Below, piece after piece: positions 1 to 10,014 of a DNA stretch of 64,000 nt. Under the pieces are notes generated by a model, which searched no databases, was not told the origin of the DNA, and saw only the letters and a program-made list of their open reading frames with translations. Both the position numbers and the translations under genes were made by a program. Within the stretch, counting starts at the first letter, position 1. Every line of letters begins with the position of its first letter. This stretch comes from Candidatus Liberibacter europaeus (GTDB lineage: Bacteria > Pseudomonadota > Alphaproteobacteria > Rhizobiales > Rhizobiaceae). The stretch covers positions 62,001-126,000 of the forward strand of contig PSQJ01000002.1 in the NCBI GenBank assembly GCA_003045065.1, read 5' to 3'.

Positions 1-1213
1 TTATTTGAAGATTATCAATTTTATGTTTTGGTGTATTTTTTCTATATCTTGCGGGTTTTAATATAATATATGCCAATATTCCTGACATTACGGATGCCGA
101 TATAATTCCTAGTTTTGCTTTTTCTTGCAGATTATTATCATTAGGAAATGCCTGTAATGTTAGAAACAAACTCATCGTAAAACCTATGCCACATAAAACT
201 GATCCTCCGTATAGGAGATGCCAATTGGATTTTTTAGGTAGAATTCCCCATCCAATCTTGATAGCAACAAACGAAAATAGAAAAATCCCCAATTGTTTTC
301 CAATGAAAAGCCCCATCATTACTCCCCATACTATAGGATCAAAAAGATCTTTATAAGATATTGTATACAGAGAGAAACCAGAATTAACAAAAACAAATGC
401 TGGTAGTATCAGAAGATTAACCCAATGTTTTAATTTATTCCCCAACAGATAGAAAGAATATTTTTTTTTGTTAATAGAATAGACTTTTTGATGAGGTATA
501 AGCATGGCAAAAATGAATCCAAAAACTGTTGTATGTATTCCAGATTTAAATATAAAATACCATAAGAAAGATCCTAATATTCCATATATCAATAGGTTTG
601 TAATTCCAGAACGATTAAATAAAACTAGTAAGATTATAATAAAGGTTGCAATGCCCATTGCTGACAAATTTATATCTTGGGTGTAAAAAATTGCGATGAT
701 GGCAATTGCAGATAGGTCATCAATAATTGTGAGCGCTGTAAAGAATATTTTTAGAAAAGAAGGAAAGTTAGGTCCAATCAGTGACAATATTCCAAGTGTA
801 AATGCAATATCTGTTGCAGTAGGGATGGCCCATCCTTTGATATAAATTTCTGTATTTCTATTAATAAACAAGTATATAAGAGCAGGGAATATTATTCCTC
901 CTAATGCTCCTAAGCTAGGTAAAAATCTTTTTTTCCAGCTTGATAATTCTCCTTTTGTGAGTTCATGATTTATTTCTATTCCAATCATAAAAAAGTAAGA
1001 TGCCATTAGAATATCATTGATCCACTCTTTTGTGGTTAAATGAATAATTTTTAATTCTAAAAAATCAAAGTAATATGAAGAAGAAAATGATATATTTGAT
1101 GCTATCATTGTTATTATAGCCACAATGATCAGTAATATCCCGAGAAAGCTGTCCTTTTTTAGTATGGTTTGAATTCGTGTTAATAACCAGTTAGTCAAGT
1201 TATGTATGTACAT
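1..1213 (-). CDS. nhaA: Na+/H+ antiporter NhaA, 3' end cut by the left window edge
   Basis: Manual minus-strand translation from ATG at 1213 (MYIHNLTNWLLTRIQT...) runs open to position 1; contains PTATDIAFTLGILSLIG and ALTIIDDLSAIAIIAIFYT, typical of NhaA. Absent from the ORF track because it runs off the edge. Confidence 0.9.
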   Translation of the reverse strand, partial: MYIHNLTNWLLTRIQTILKKDSFLGILLIIVAIITMIASNISFSSSYYFDFLELKIIHLTTKEWINDILMASYFFMIGIEINHELTKGELSSWKKRFLPSLGALGGIIFPALIYLFINRNTEIYIKGWAIPTATDIAFTLGILSLIGPNFPSFLKIFFTALTIIDDLSAIAIIAIFYTQDINLSAMGIATFIIILLVLFNRSGITNLLIYGILGSFLWYFIFKSGIHTTVFGFIFAMLIPHQKVYSINKKKYSFYLLGNKLKHWVNLLILPAFVFVNSGFSLYTISYKDLFDPIVWGVMMGLFIGKQLGIFLFSFVAIKIGWGILPKKSNWHLLYGGSVLCGIGFTMSLFLTLQAFPNDNNLQEKAKLGIISASVMSGILAYIILKPARYRKNTPKHKIDNLQI

Positions 1214-1641
1214 TCCAGACAAAAATATTCTCCTAATAATGACGACATGATTAACACAATATTATGTATAAACCATTGATAATAAAAAAGTTGCAGACAT
1301 TGTCATAGTACTATAAAGTTTGTCCGAATATTGTTGTGTTTTTTAACATAATTCATTGTAGTTGGAAAAAAGTTCTATACAAAACTTTTTTTCTTTTTAA
1401 ATTGTACAATTACAGCGGATTCTATATGCTAGTATATATTATTTTGTAATGTCAATTTTGTCAAAGAGTAGTGGGTAGTATTTTATCAAACCATTATATA
1501 TGATACTAAGTTTGGTATAGATATTGTTTTTAAGGCAATACATTAGAAGTTAGAAAAGTAATTTGGCAATAGATTCAATAAATCTATATATTAGATTTAA
1601 TAGTGATATGTTTAAATATGAAATGAATGGAGTAATTTTAC

Positions 1642-1824
1642 ATGGCTGTACCTAAAAGAAAAACCAGTCCGTCAAAACGAGGTATGCGTCGTTCTGCTGA
1701 TGGGATAGAATTTCCTTCTTATGTAGAAGATAGAAAGTCTGGCGAGTTGCGACGTTCACATCATGTTGATATGAAAACGGGATGTTATCGGGGGCGTCAG
1801 GTTTTTTTGGTAAAAGAAGAATAG
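1642..1824 (+). CDS. rpmF: 50S ribosomal protein L32
   Basis: 60 aa [20 protein letters not shown]... typical alphaproteobacterial L32. Confidence 0.97.
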   Translation: MAVPKRKTSPSKRGMRRSADGIEFPSYVEDRKSGELRRSHHVDMKTGCYRGRQVFLVKEE

Positions 1825-2729
1825 CATTTATTTTTTATTATATAGATGAAGTTTGCATCTTGATTGTTACTCAGGTCTACCTAATCATGAGATTTAACTC
1901 TGTATACTAATAAGTCAGAGGTCAAAGGACGGTATACTTTTGTAATTTTATATGTTGGTTAGTTGTCAGATTGCAGATGTGATTCATTTTGGTATGTGAT
2001 TTTCAATAGAATATATTCTAAAACAAGGAATTATGATATTAGAATATTTTACAAAATAGGGTGATATTTGTGTATTGTGATACCAATTAGTTACGTTTGT
2101 GAAATCAACAATAAAAATCACGAATATTTTCTATGGTGATATAAATTCATATACGTAAATATGTTTTTTAAGAGTTTTTTAGTAGAACTTGTATTATACG
2201 ACTAACTATTTAGCAAGAGATGCCGTTATAGAAAGATTAATTATTTGCAATTCTTCTGTCATGAAATTTAAGTTATTGCCTGTATTTAGTTGTTTGTTAT
2301 TTAAAATGGTTAAATTTTCTTTTTAATTTTACAAGATAAAAACGTGATGTGGATAATTGCTACGTGATATATGGTAATTTTGAATCATTTTCCATATTTT
2401 TTTGTAGCAATTTATTCAAATAGGTACAAAATATAAAAAGTTATATGGTTAGAAAAGGAAGTTCTGCTAATTATGGCACATAGAAAACAAAATTAATTTA
2501 AGGTCTATAAATTTATTATCATTATAGTGCTTTATTAAGTGCGCCTTGGTTTATATATTACTCGTGTATATGATTAATAATGGACTTACTATATGGTATT
2601 TTTCGTTACCAAATCAAATTTTAACCTTTCTGGTTTTGCCACTTATACTTATTAAGACTAGTCAATGTTTTGTCATTTTCTACTTTCAGCTGTAGTTTAT
2701 ATAGATTAAAAGATATATAATTAGGAGAT

Positions 2730-3656
2730 ATGATAGTGTCTTTTCAGGGGATAAGGGTTAGATTTTTTATCAGTCTCCTTAAGCCACGTGTTATGTCATT
2801 AGCAGTATATACTGCATTAGTTGGAATCATTTTGGCGCCAGGACATATTGGTTTGTTAAATTGTATTGTGAGTATTTTGGCCATAGCAATAGGGGCGGGT
2901 GCTTCCGGTGTTTTAAATATGTATTATGATGCTGATATTGATCGTGTTATGTCTCGTACGGCATTTCGTCCTATTCCTACGGGTAAAATTTCCCCGCGTG
3001 AGGCTTTGATATTAGGGCTTTTCTTGGCTGTTTGTTCAGTTATAATCATGGGATTAGCAATTAATTGGATTTCGGCGTATTTGCTATTATTATCCATATT
3101 TATATATGTTGTTGTATATACAATATGGTTAAAGCGTATTACACCACAAAATATAGTAATTGGAGGTATAGCTGGGGCAATTCCTCCGATGATTGGTTGG
3201 TCTTCTGTTAGTGGCGGTATATCAGTAGAATGCCTTGTTATGTTTTTGGTCATTTTTCTTTGGACACCTCCACATTTTTGGTCTTTGGCATTGCTATATA
3301 AGGATGATTATGCAGCGGCAAATATTCCGATGTTACCGAATGTAAGAACTGATAAGGTTACTAAAATATATATTCTTGTATATACTGTTTTAACTGCTAT
3401 TGCTGGGTTGCTTCCAACTATTATTGGCTTTGCAAGCACTATATATGGTATTATAGCATTATTTTTAGGAAATAATTTTGTTTTATGGGCATTACGTGTA
3501 GCATTTTTTTACAAAGAAGATGAAAACACCATTTTTATAAGAAAACTTTTCTTAGTATCTATAGTTTATCTTTTTGCTCTATTTTCTATTTTGATGGTTG
3601 ATCATATAATAGATGGAAGGGCAATAGAGAGATATTTTTGGTCTAAAGTATTATAA
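2730..3656 (+). CDS. ctaB: Protoheme IX farnesyltransferase (heme O synthase)
   Basis: UbiA-family motif NMYYDADIDRVMSRTAFRPIPTGKISP and multiple TM segments; 308 aa. Confidence 0.95.
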   Translation: MIVSFQGIRVRFFISLLKPRVMSLAVYTALVGIILAPGHIGLLNCIVSILAIAIGAGASGVLNMYYDADIDRVMSRTAFRPIPTGKISPREALILGLFLAVCSVIIMGLAINWISAYLLLLSIFIYVVVYTIWLKRITPQNIVIGGIAGAIPPMIGWSSVSGGISVECLVMFLVIFLWTPPHFWSLALLYKDDYAAANIPMLPNVRTDKVTKIYILVYTVLTAIAGLLPTIIGFASTIYGIIALFLGNNFVLWALRVAFFYKEDENTIFIRKLFLVSIVYLFALFSILMVDHIIDGRAIERYFWSKVL

Positions 3657-3708
3657 AATTATCTCATGTTTTCATTTTGGTAGATAATTAGATTTTAAAT
3701 TACAAAAA

Positions 3709-4341
3709 CTATATTTCTTTTTGTTGGCGCCAAGTAATAAGGTCTTTTATTGATATAATTTTTAGTCCGTATTTTTTTGCAAAGTTAGTAACCTGTCTTC
3801 CTTTTTTTACAGTTCCGTTGTCATTTACCAATTCACATATAACTGCTATTGGAGGCAATCCCGCAATTTTACATAAGTCTACTGCAGCCTCGGTATGTCC
3901 AGGACGAGTTAATACTCCGCCATCACGAGATATGAGGGGGAATATATGTCCTGGTCGTACAAAATCATCTGGGGAGCTTTGCGGATTAGCAAGATTTTTT
4001 ATAGTATGTGTTCGATCAGCAGAAGATATTCCAGTGGTAATTCCACTTTTAGAATCAACAGATACAGTAAAAGCAGTTTTGTGAACTGCGGTATTTTCTG
4101 GTACCATTTTATTCAGTCCAAGTTTACGTGCATTTTGATAAGGCATAGGAGTACACACGATTCCACATGTATGGCGAATAATAAAAGCCATTTTTTCAGA
4201 TGTGCAATGTATGGCTGAGAGGATTAAGTCAGCTTCATTTTCGCGATCTTCCTCGTCAGTTACTATAATAATTTCGCCTTTTTGAAAACTATGGATTATA
4301 TCCTCAATATATTCTTCATTTGGTGACATTTTTTGTTCCAT
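3709..4341 (-). CDS. ribB: 3,4-dihydroxy-2-butanone-4-phosphate synthase
   Basis: [20 protein letters not shown] and GHTEAAVDL motifs; start may be 4329. Confidence 0.95.
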   Translation of the reverse strand: MEQKMSPNEEYIEDIIHSFQKGEIIIVTDEEDRENEADLILSAIHCTSEKMAFIIRHTCGIVCTPMPYQNARKLGLNKMVPENTAVHKTAFTVSVDSKSGITTGISSADRTHTIKNLANPQSSPDDFVRPGHIFPLISRDGGVLTRPGHTEAAVDLCKIAGLPPIAVICELVNDNGTVKKGRQVTNFAKKYGLKIISIKDLITWRQQKEI

Positions 4342-5437
4342 ATCTTGTTTTTCCTATTTGTCCTCTATCTCGTAGAAAATGGTCTGCTAGGACACATGCT
4401 ACCATAGCTTCGCCTATTGGAACAGCGCGTATTCCTATACAAGGGTCATGTCGCCCTTTGGTTCCTATCATGACTTGATTTCCATTTTCATCAATGGAAG
4501 GTTGTTTTGTCAGAATTGAAGAAGTAGGTTTGACCACAAATCTTACAATGATAGGCTGTCCTGTTGATATTCCTCCCAATATTCCTCCAGCGTGATTTGA
4601 AAGGAATAAAGGTGATTTATCTTGATCTACTATCATGCAATCAGCATTAGATTCTCCTGTCATACATGCAGATTGAAATCCTTCCCCTATTTCCACTCCT
4701 TTTACGGCATTAATGGACATTAATAATCCTGCTATATCCTGATCTAATTTGCCGTAAACAGGAGCTCCTAACCCTGCGGGGACATTTTCTGCAACCACTT
4801 CAATTATGGCGCCAACGGAGGATTTTTCTTTGCGAATTGATTGGAGATAGTCTTCCCATAAAGAAATAATTTGTTGGTCTGGTGAGAAAAAATCATTTTT
4901 ATTAACTTCATCCCAATTCCAATTACTACGGTTAATTTTATGTGGTCCAATTTGTATCAGTGCAGCGCGTACAGCAATTTGAGGTATTATCTTGCGAGCT
5001 AGAGCGCCTGCTGCAACACGTGCTACTGTTTCTCTAGCTGAAGATCTTCCACCTCCTCGATAATCGCGAATTCCATATTTTGTTTTATAGGCATAATCTG
5101 CGTGTCCAGGACGATACTGTTGGGATATTTTTTGATAGTCATCAGGACGTTGATCATTATTATCAACCATCATTGCAATTGGTGTTCCGGTGGTAACTAG
5201 TAGTTTTCCTTCATTTTTTTTTATCACTCCAGATAAAATTCTGACTTTATCCTCTTCTTTTCTTTGAGAAACAAATCGTGACTTTCCTGGCTTTCTTTGA
5301 TTTAGAAAATATTGTATGTCGTTAATACAAAAATTAATTCCAGGAGGACATCCATCTATAAGGCATCCTATAGAAGATCCATGGCTTTCCCCCCATGTGG
5401 TAACACGGAAAAGATGTCCAAATGTATTATATGACAA
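4316..5437 (-). CDS. aroC: Chorismate synthase
   Basis: [11 protein letters not shown] start, [29 protein letters not shown] motif; 373 aa. Confidence 0.97.
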   Translation of the reverse strand: MSYNTFGHLFRVTTWGESHGSSIGCLIDGCPPGINFCINDIQYFLNQRKPGKSRFVSQRKEEDKVRILSGVIKKNEGKLLVTTGTPIAMMVDNNDQRPDDYQKISQQYRPGHADYAYKTKYGIRDYRGGGRSSARETVARVAAGALARKIIPQIAVRAALIQIGPHKINRSNWNWDEVNKNDFFSPDQQIISLWEDYLQSIRKEKSSVGAIIEVVAENVPAGLGAPVYGKLDQDIAGLLMSINAVKGVEIGEGFQSACMTGESNADCMIVDQDKSPLFLSNHAGGILGGISTGQPIIVRFVVKPTSSILTKQPSIDENGNQVMIGTKGRHDPCIGIRAVPIGEAMVACVLADHFLRDRGQIGKTRYGTKNVTK

Positions 5438-5572
5438 TATTTTCTCCTTAGGATTTATGTAGTATAATATATTAAATGAAATAATTTTAGTATATTGTGG
5501 CTACGATTTTTGGCAAGTTTTATACAAGCTATGATTTATTTTTTTGGAATAGGTGTAGAAAAAGTTTTTAAA

Positions 5573-6025
5573 TTATTGTCTTTTTTCTTTGAAGAAATCT
5601 TGAATAATTTGTCTACTACGGCTTTCTGCTATTCCTGCATATACTTCCGGTTTGTGATGGCATGTTGCCAGCGTATAAAATTGGGATCCATGCTCTATGC
5701 CTCCACCTTTAGGATTGGGAACTCCGTAGTAAAGCCTGCGTATACGCGCAAAAGATATAGCTGCTGCACACATTGTACATGGTTCTAATGTTACGTATAG
5801 ATCTACTCCTGGCAAGGTTTCTTGAGATAATATTTTGCAACTCATGCGAATTGCTAACACCTCTGCATGTGCTGTAACATCTTTGAGCTCACGAGTTCTG
5901 TTTCCTGAGCGTCCAATAATTTTATTGTTAAGAACAGCAACTGCTCCTATAGGAATTTCATTGCGGGAAGCTGCAATCAGAGCTTCTTCAATTGCAAAGG
6001 ACATAAAATCATTTTTTGCAGGCAT
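5573..6025 (-). CDS. tadA: tRNA-specific adenosine deaminase
   Basis: HAEVLAI and TLEPCTMCAAAI zinc deaminase motifs; 150 aa. Confidence 0.93.
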   Translation of the reverse strand: MPAKNDFMSFAIEEALIAASRNEIPIGAVAVLNNKIIGRSGNRTRELKDVTAHAEVLAIRMSCKILSQETLPGVDLYVTLEPCTMCAAAISFARIRRLYYGVPNPKGGGIEHGSQFYTLATCHHKPEVYAGIAESRSRQIIQDFFKEKRQ

Positions 6026-6149
6026 GATATCGTTTTTTTTACAGCAATAACGGTGAAATTAACAGTGAACTATGCTATGAAATATAACAAGTTACATTCT
6101 GATTTACCAGAAAATATAGATTTAAAAGTATTAATAGGAGATTTAATCC

Positions 6150-7319
6150 TTGAAAGATATCCAAACTGCACAAGAAAATTTACCATCAGAGAGAGTCTCA
6201 AAAGTTATTGCACGTGCCGGCATAGCTTCTCGGCGTGAGGTAGAGAGAATGATTGTGCAAAAGAGGGTAAAAGTAAATGGCGTTTATTTGGAAAGGGCTG
6301 CAGTAAATGTGACAGCTACTGATTATATTGAAGTTGATGACAATCCTCTGCGGAAAGCAGAAAGAACGCGTTTATGGATTTATTATAAACCTTTGGGATT
6401 GGTTACTACGCATTTTGATTCTGCAGGTCGCCCGATTGTATTTGATAATTTGCCTGTTGATATGCCACGCGTAGTTTCTGTTGGTCGTCTTGACATCAAT
6501 ACAGAAGGTCTTCTGCTTTTGACTAATGATGGTGGGCTTGCTCGTATTCTTGAATTGCCTTCTACGCAGTGGTTGCGTGTATATCGCGTGCGCGCCTACG
6601 GAACAATAGATCAATCTAAGCTTGATGCATTAAAAGAAGGAATAGTAATTCATGGTATTTTTTATAAAGGAATAGATGCGATTATTGATTCTCAAAAGGG
6701 TTCAAATATTTGGTTTACAGTTGGTTTGCGTGAAGGTAAAAATAGAGAAATTAAAAAAATTTTTGAATATTTGAAATTAAAAGTAAATCGGTTGATTCGT
6801 ATTTCTTATGGTCCATTTCAGTTAGGAGAGTTATTGGATGGAGATGCAAGAGAAGTTCCTAGCAAAGTTTTACGTGAGCAATTAGGATTAAAACTTTTAC
6901 AAGAATCGAGAGTAAATTTTGATGCTCCTGTTTATTCTTCTAAAATTTTAACTAAGGGAAATCGTGGTACTAGCATAGAGCGAGTAGATAAATTTGGAAG
7001 TGGTTCTAAAATTGACAAAAATAGTAGCAAAAAAACATCCTGTTATAACAAAAAAGGAAATATTACTTCTTCAATGCAACGCAGTAATCGTTCTTCTAAT
7101 GTATGGATGGCACCGGGCATTAATTCATTTACTACACGTGATAAAGGTAATGATGGCATATCGATAAACTATACAAATACTAAAAAAAGTAGCTTTTCTC
7201 GTAAAATAGGTAAAAAATCTTTGCATAACAAGAATCAATCACAGATTGTAGAAAAAGCTGTTCCGGTAGGAAAGCAAAGATATTCTTCGTTTAAGCGTTT
7301 AAATAACGACAGTTATTGA
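6150..7319 (+). CDS. rluB: Ribosomal large subunit pseudouridine synthase B family, with long basic low-complexity C-terminal tail
   Basis: S4 domain ([21 protein letters not shown]) and [18 protein letters not shown] RsuA/RluB motif; tail after about aa 250 is K/S/N-rich. Confidence 0.9.
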   Translation: MKDIQTAQENLPSERVSKVIARAGIASRREVERMIVQKRVKVNGVYLERAAVNVTATDYIEVDDNPLRKAERTRLWIYYKPLGLVTTHFDSAGRPIVFDNLPVDMPRVVSVGRLDINTEGLLLLTNDGGLARILELPSTQWLRVYRVRAYGTIDQSKLDALKEGIVIHGIFYKGIDAIIDSQKGSNIWFTVGLREGKNREIKKIFEYLKLKVNRLIRISYGPFQLGELLDGDAREVPSKVLREQLGLKLLQESRVNFDAPVYSSKILTKGNRGTSIERVDKFGSGSKIDKNSSKKTSCYNKKGNITSSMQRSNRSSNVWMAPGINSFTTRDKGNDGISINYTNTKKSSFSRKIGKKSLHNKNQSQIVEKAVPVGKQRYSSFKRLNNDSY

Positions 7320-7320
7320 A

Positions 7321-7884
7321 ATGAAGATCATTGGAGGTAAGTTTCGAGGGCGTTTGCTGTATACTCCTAAAAACAGGTCTATTCGTCCTACCAACAGTCT
7401 GACAAAAAAAGCTGTTTTTGATATTTTAGCTCATGTTTATCCTGATGCTTTAAATTCTACACGCATGCTAGATATATTTGCTGGTACAGGTTCAATTGGA
7501 TTTGAAGCTTTGTCTAGAGGCTGTTTTTACGTTTTGTTTGTTGACAATAATGTTGATAGTATGAGATTAATACGTAGAAATTCTGAATTATTAGGAATAA
7601 AAGAAAGCTGTGATGCTTTATGTCGAAATGCTTTAAATTTAGGAAAGATTGGTAGTAGTCAAGATCCTTTCCAGTTTTTGTATTTGGACCCTCCATATGG
7701 TCAAGGATTAGCGCAAAATGTACTAGATATTATAGATAAAGGCGGATGGTTAGAATATAATGCGTTGGTTATTGTAGAGGAGTATGCGGGGATTGATATA
7801 GATGTTCAATCTTCATTTAAATTTTTACAGAGGCGTAGATATGGGGATACTCAGATCTGTTTTTTTTATTATCAGTCTATATAA
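7321..7884 (+). CDS. rsmD: 16S rRNA (guanine966-N2)-methyltransferase RsmD
   Basis: MKIIGGKFRGRLL, LDIFAGTGSIGFEALSRG, LDPPYGQGL motifs. Confidence 0.94.
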   Translation: MKIIGGKFRGRLLYTPKNRSIRPTNSLTKKAVFDILAHVYPDALNSTRMLDIFAGTGSIGFEALSRGCFYVLFVDNNVDSMRLIRRNSELLGIKESCDALCRNALNLGKIGSSQDPFQFLYLDPPYGQGLAQNVLDIIDKGGWLEYNALVIVEEYAGIDIDVQSSFKFLQRRRYGDTQICFFYYQSI

Positions 7885-8386
7885 AAATTATAAATGTCAT
7901 CTTTTGGGTAGCGATTCATCAGCTTAAGAGTACATTTCATCTGACAATACATTCTCGTTATATATAATGGGATTTAATGAACATATCCATAAAATGTTTC
8001 TAGAGATTTGCTTTCAATAACTTTAGGATGGTGAGGTGTTAATCATTTTATAAGGTAATTTACTTATTATAAGTTTTTAAAAAGATATTGGACGTGAGAT
8101 TGTATATATTTGAAAAATATACAAATTTTAGAACATTTTAGATGTTACCACGTATATCCTACAAGGAATTTTGTGTTACGAATTGATTAATTAACAAATT
8201 ATAGTAATTAGAGAATATTTCAGTGACATTTTTATGATACATGTATTTGGTTTTATATATAATTGACGGCATAAATGTCTTGTAGTTATAATTTCAATGA
8301 AAAGAATAAATTTAGCATTTCCAACTTGCATATATCATACGTGACGAAGCGTTGCTACTTTATTTTTTGCAATTGGTTATATCGTT

Positions 8387-9211
8387 GTGATTATATTTGC
8401 GTCAAAATATTGTTTTTGTGGATATAGATTTATGTATGATTGGAAGAAGGATCTTGATATAGTTAGATTGGCTGTTCAAGGTGCAGGTGCTGTGGCTATG
8501 CAGTATTTTTTTCAATCTCCCAAAGTTTGGTGGAAGGATGGAGGATCTTCTCCAGTCAGTGAAGCGGATATTGCTGTTAATTCTTATCTTGAATCTTTTT
8601 TAAGACCTTTGCGTCCTTCATATGGTTGGCTTTCAGAAGAAACTGATGATGATTTGAATCGTTTGAATTGCGAAACGATTTTTGTGGTTGATCCTATTGA
8701 TGGTACTAGAGCATTTATTTCTGGGAAAAAAGAATGGTGTATTAGCGTTGCAGTAGTGCATCGTGGCCGTCCTATGGTTGGTGTAGTATATGCCTCTGCT
8801 CTTGAAAAGGAATTTGTTGTTTCTGTTGGAATGCAATCCACTTGTAATGGAACAGAAATATCAGTGGCGTCTTCTGATGCAAGAGATTGTTTGATGATAA
8901 TGGCTAATGATTCCTTATGTAAAAAATTGGAATCTTTTATTAATTTCCAAAAAATACCTTGTATATTATCGTTATGTTTGCGATTGAGCATGGTTGCGAG
9001 TGGTGAAATAGATATTGTCCTAGTAAATCGTAATGCTAATGACTGGGATCTTGCTGCTGCTGATCTATTGATTACGGGTGCTGGTGGTATATTGGTTGAT
9101 GCTGATGGGGAACCAATAACCTATAATCGTTCTAAGGTAAGTCATGATTTTTTATTAGCATCTCCTAAGTATCATTTTACAAATTTCAAAAAGTACTTAT
9201 CAACTTTATGA
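8387..9211 (+). CDS. cysQ: 3'(2'),5'-bisphosphate nucleotidase / inositol monophosphatase family (CysQ-like)
   Basis: WLSEETDDD, VVDPIDGTRAFISG and ANDWDLAAADLLITGAGG motifs; probable start 8432 (MYDWKKDL). Confidence 0.87.
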   Translation: MIIFASKYCFCGYRFMYDWKKDLDIVRLAVQGAGAVAMQYFFQSPKVWWKDGGSSPVSEADIAVNSYLESFLRPLRPSYGWLSEETDDDLNRLNCETIFVVDPIDGTRAFISGKKEWCISVAVVHRGRPMVGVVYASALEKEFVVSVGMQSTCNGTEISVASSDARDCLMIMANDSLCKKLESFINFQKIPCILSLCLRLSMVASGEIDIVLVNRNANDWDLAAADLLITGAGGILVDADGEPITYNRSKVSHDFLLASPKYHFTNFKKYLSTL

Positions 9212-9288
9212 ACATAATTGTTTAAATATTGTTTTGTTTTATAATGATTGTTGAATAATAAAATATTTTTTCATGGAAGGAAATTATC

Positions 9289-9504
9289 TTGACTAGCAAA
9301 CAGGAGAAAGAACAAAAATTATATCTAGTTTTCGGAGGAGAACTAGAGGAAATTTCAAAGAAAAAAATTCGTAATCCTGATGATATAGATTTAGTTGGGA
9401 TATTTTCTGCTCATGCCAAAGCTTATGATGCTTGGAAAGCTAAGTCTCAGCAGATGGTTGATAATGCACTTATGAGATATTTCTTGATCAATATTTCTTT
9501 ATAG
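9289..9504 (+). CDS. DUF4170-family small conserved alphaproteobacterial protein
   Basis: YLVFGGELEEI...DIDLVGIFSAHAKAYDAWKAKSQQMVDNALMRYFLINI pattern; TTG start; sits directly after cysQ. Confidence 0.8.
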   Translation: MTSKQEKEQKLYLVFGGELEEISKKKIRNPDDIDLVGIFSAHAKAYDAWKAKSQQMVDNALMRYFLINISL

Positions 9505-9732
9505 ATATTTGTTTTCGCAGGACAATGCAAAAAAGTAACAAATGTTACTTATATAGAATCAGGCTTAATTTTTTCTTTTTGATTAATGAATAAGTAATAT
9601 TTTCACAAAAACGTTCTTTAACTTTAAATAGTACATTTTATTTCAAGGTATATTTACACAGTATGTATGCATTATTAATATACATCATATCGTTATACAT
9701 AGAAATATCATTTGGTTTTTAGTTATAACAAG

Positions 9733-9966
9733 TCATTTTTTGCATCGGTAGGTAATGTTTCCGGAAAGTTGTTCTGCTTTTAAAGATAATTCTGCGTTAG
9801 CATAAGGAACTTGTCTATCTACGTTCCAATAGCACAGTTTATTTAAGGGTATATGCTCACCTGATATCGCGCATATGACATATTCACCAAGAGAAATAAT
9901 CTCAAAATCTCCGTCTTTATATTTTATGATAGCTATACTCTTATTTTGACTACTGTTATCGTACAT
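9733..9966 (-). CDS. DUF2093-family small conserved protein
   Basis: IIKYKDGDFEIISLGEYVICAISGEHIPLNKLCYWNVDRQVPYANAELS matches the DUF2093 pattern; next to mutL. Confidence 0.82.
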   Translation of the reverse strand: MYDNSSQNKSIAIIKYKDGDFEIISLGEYVICAISGEHIPLNKLCYWNVDRQVPYANAELSLKAEQLSGNITYRCKK

Positions 9967-10014
9967 ATTAATAAAGTTCTTCCAATTACTAAAACACCAC
10001 GTGATTTTTGTATT

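Noticed and set aside
504-686. 60-aa + strand ORF
   Set aside because: Lies antisense within nhaA, which is open on the minus strand through the window edge.
2924-3253. 109-aa - strand ORF within ctaB
   Set aside because: Antisense shadow of a clear heme O synthase.
8584-8991. 135-aa - strand ORF within cysQ
   Set aside because: Antisense shadow; no independent support.
9535-9548. Small palindrome GTAACA-AA-TGTTAC downstream of the DUF4170 gene
   Set aside because: Real inverted repeat but 6-bp arms, no T-run and no partner copy seen; expected by chance in intergenic DNA.
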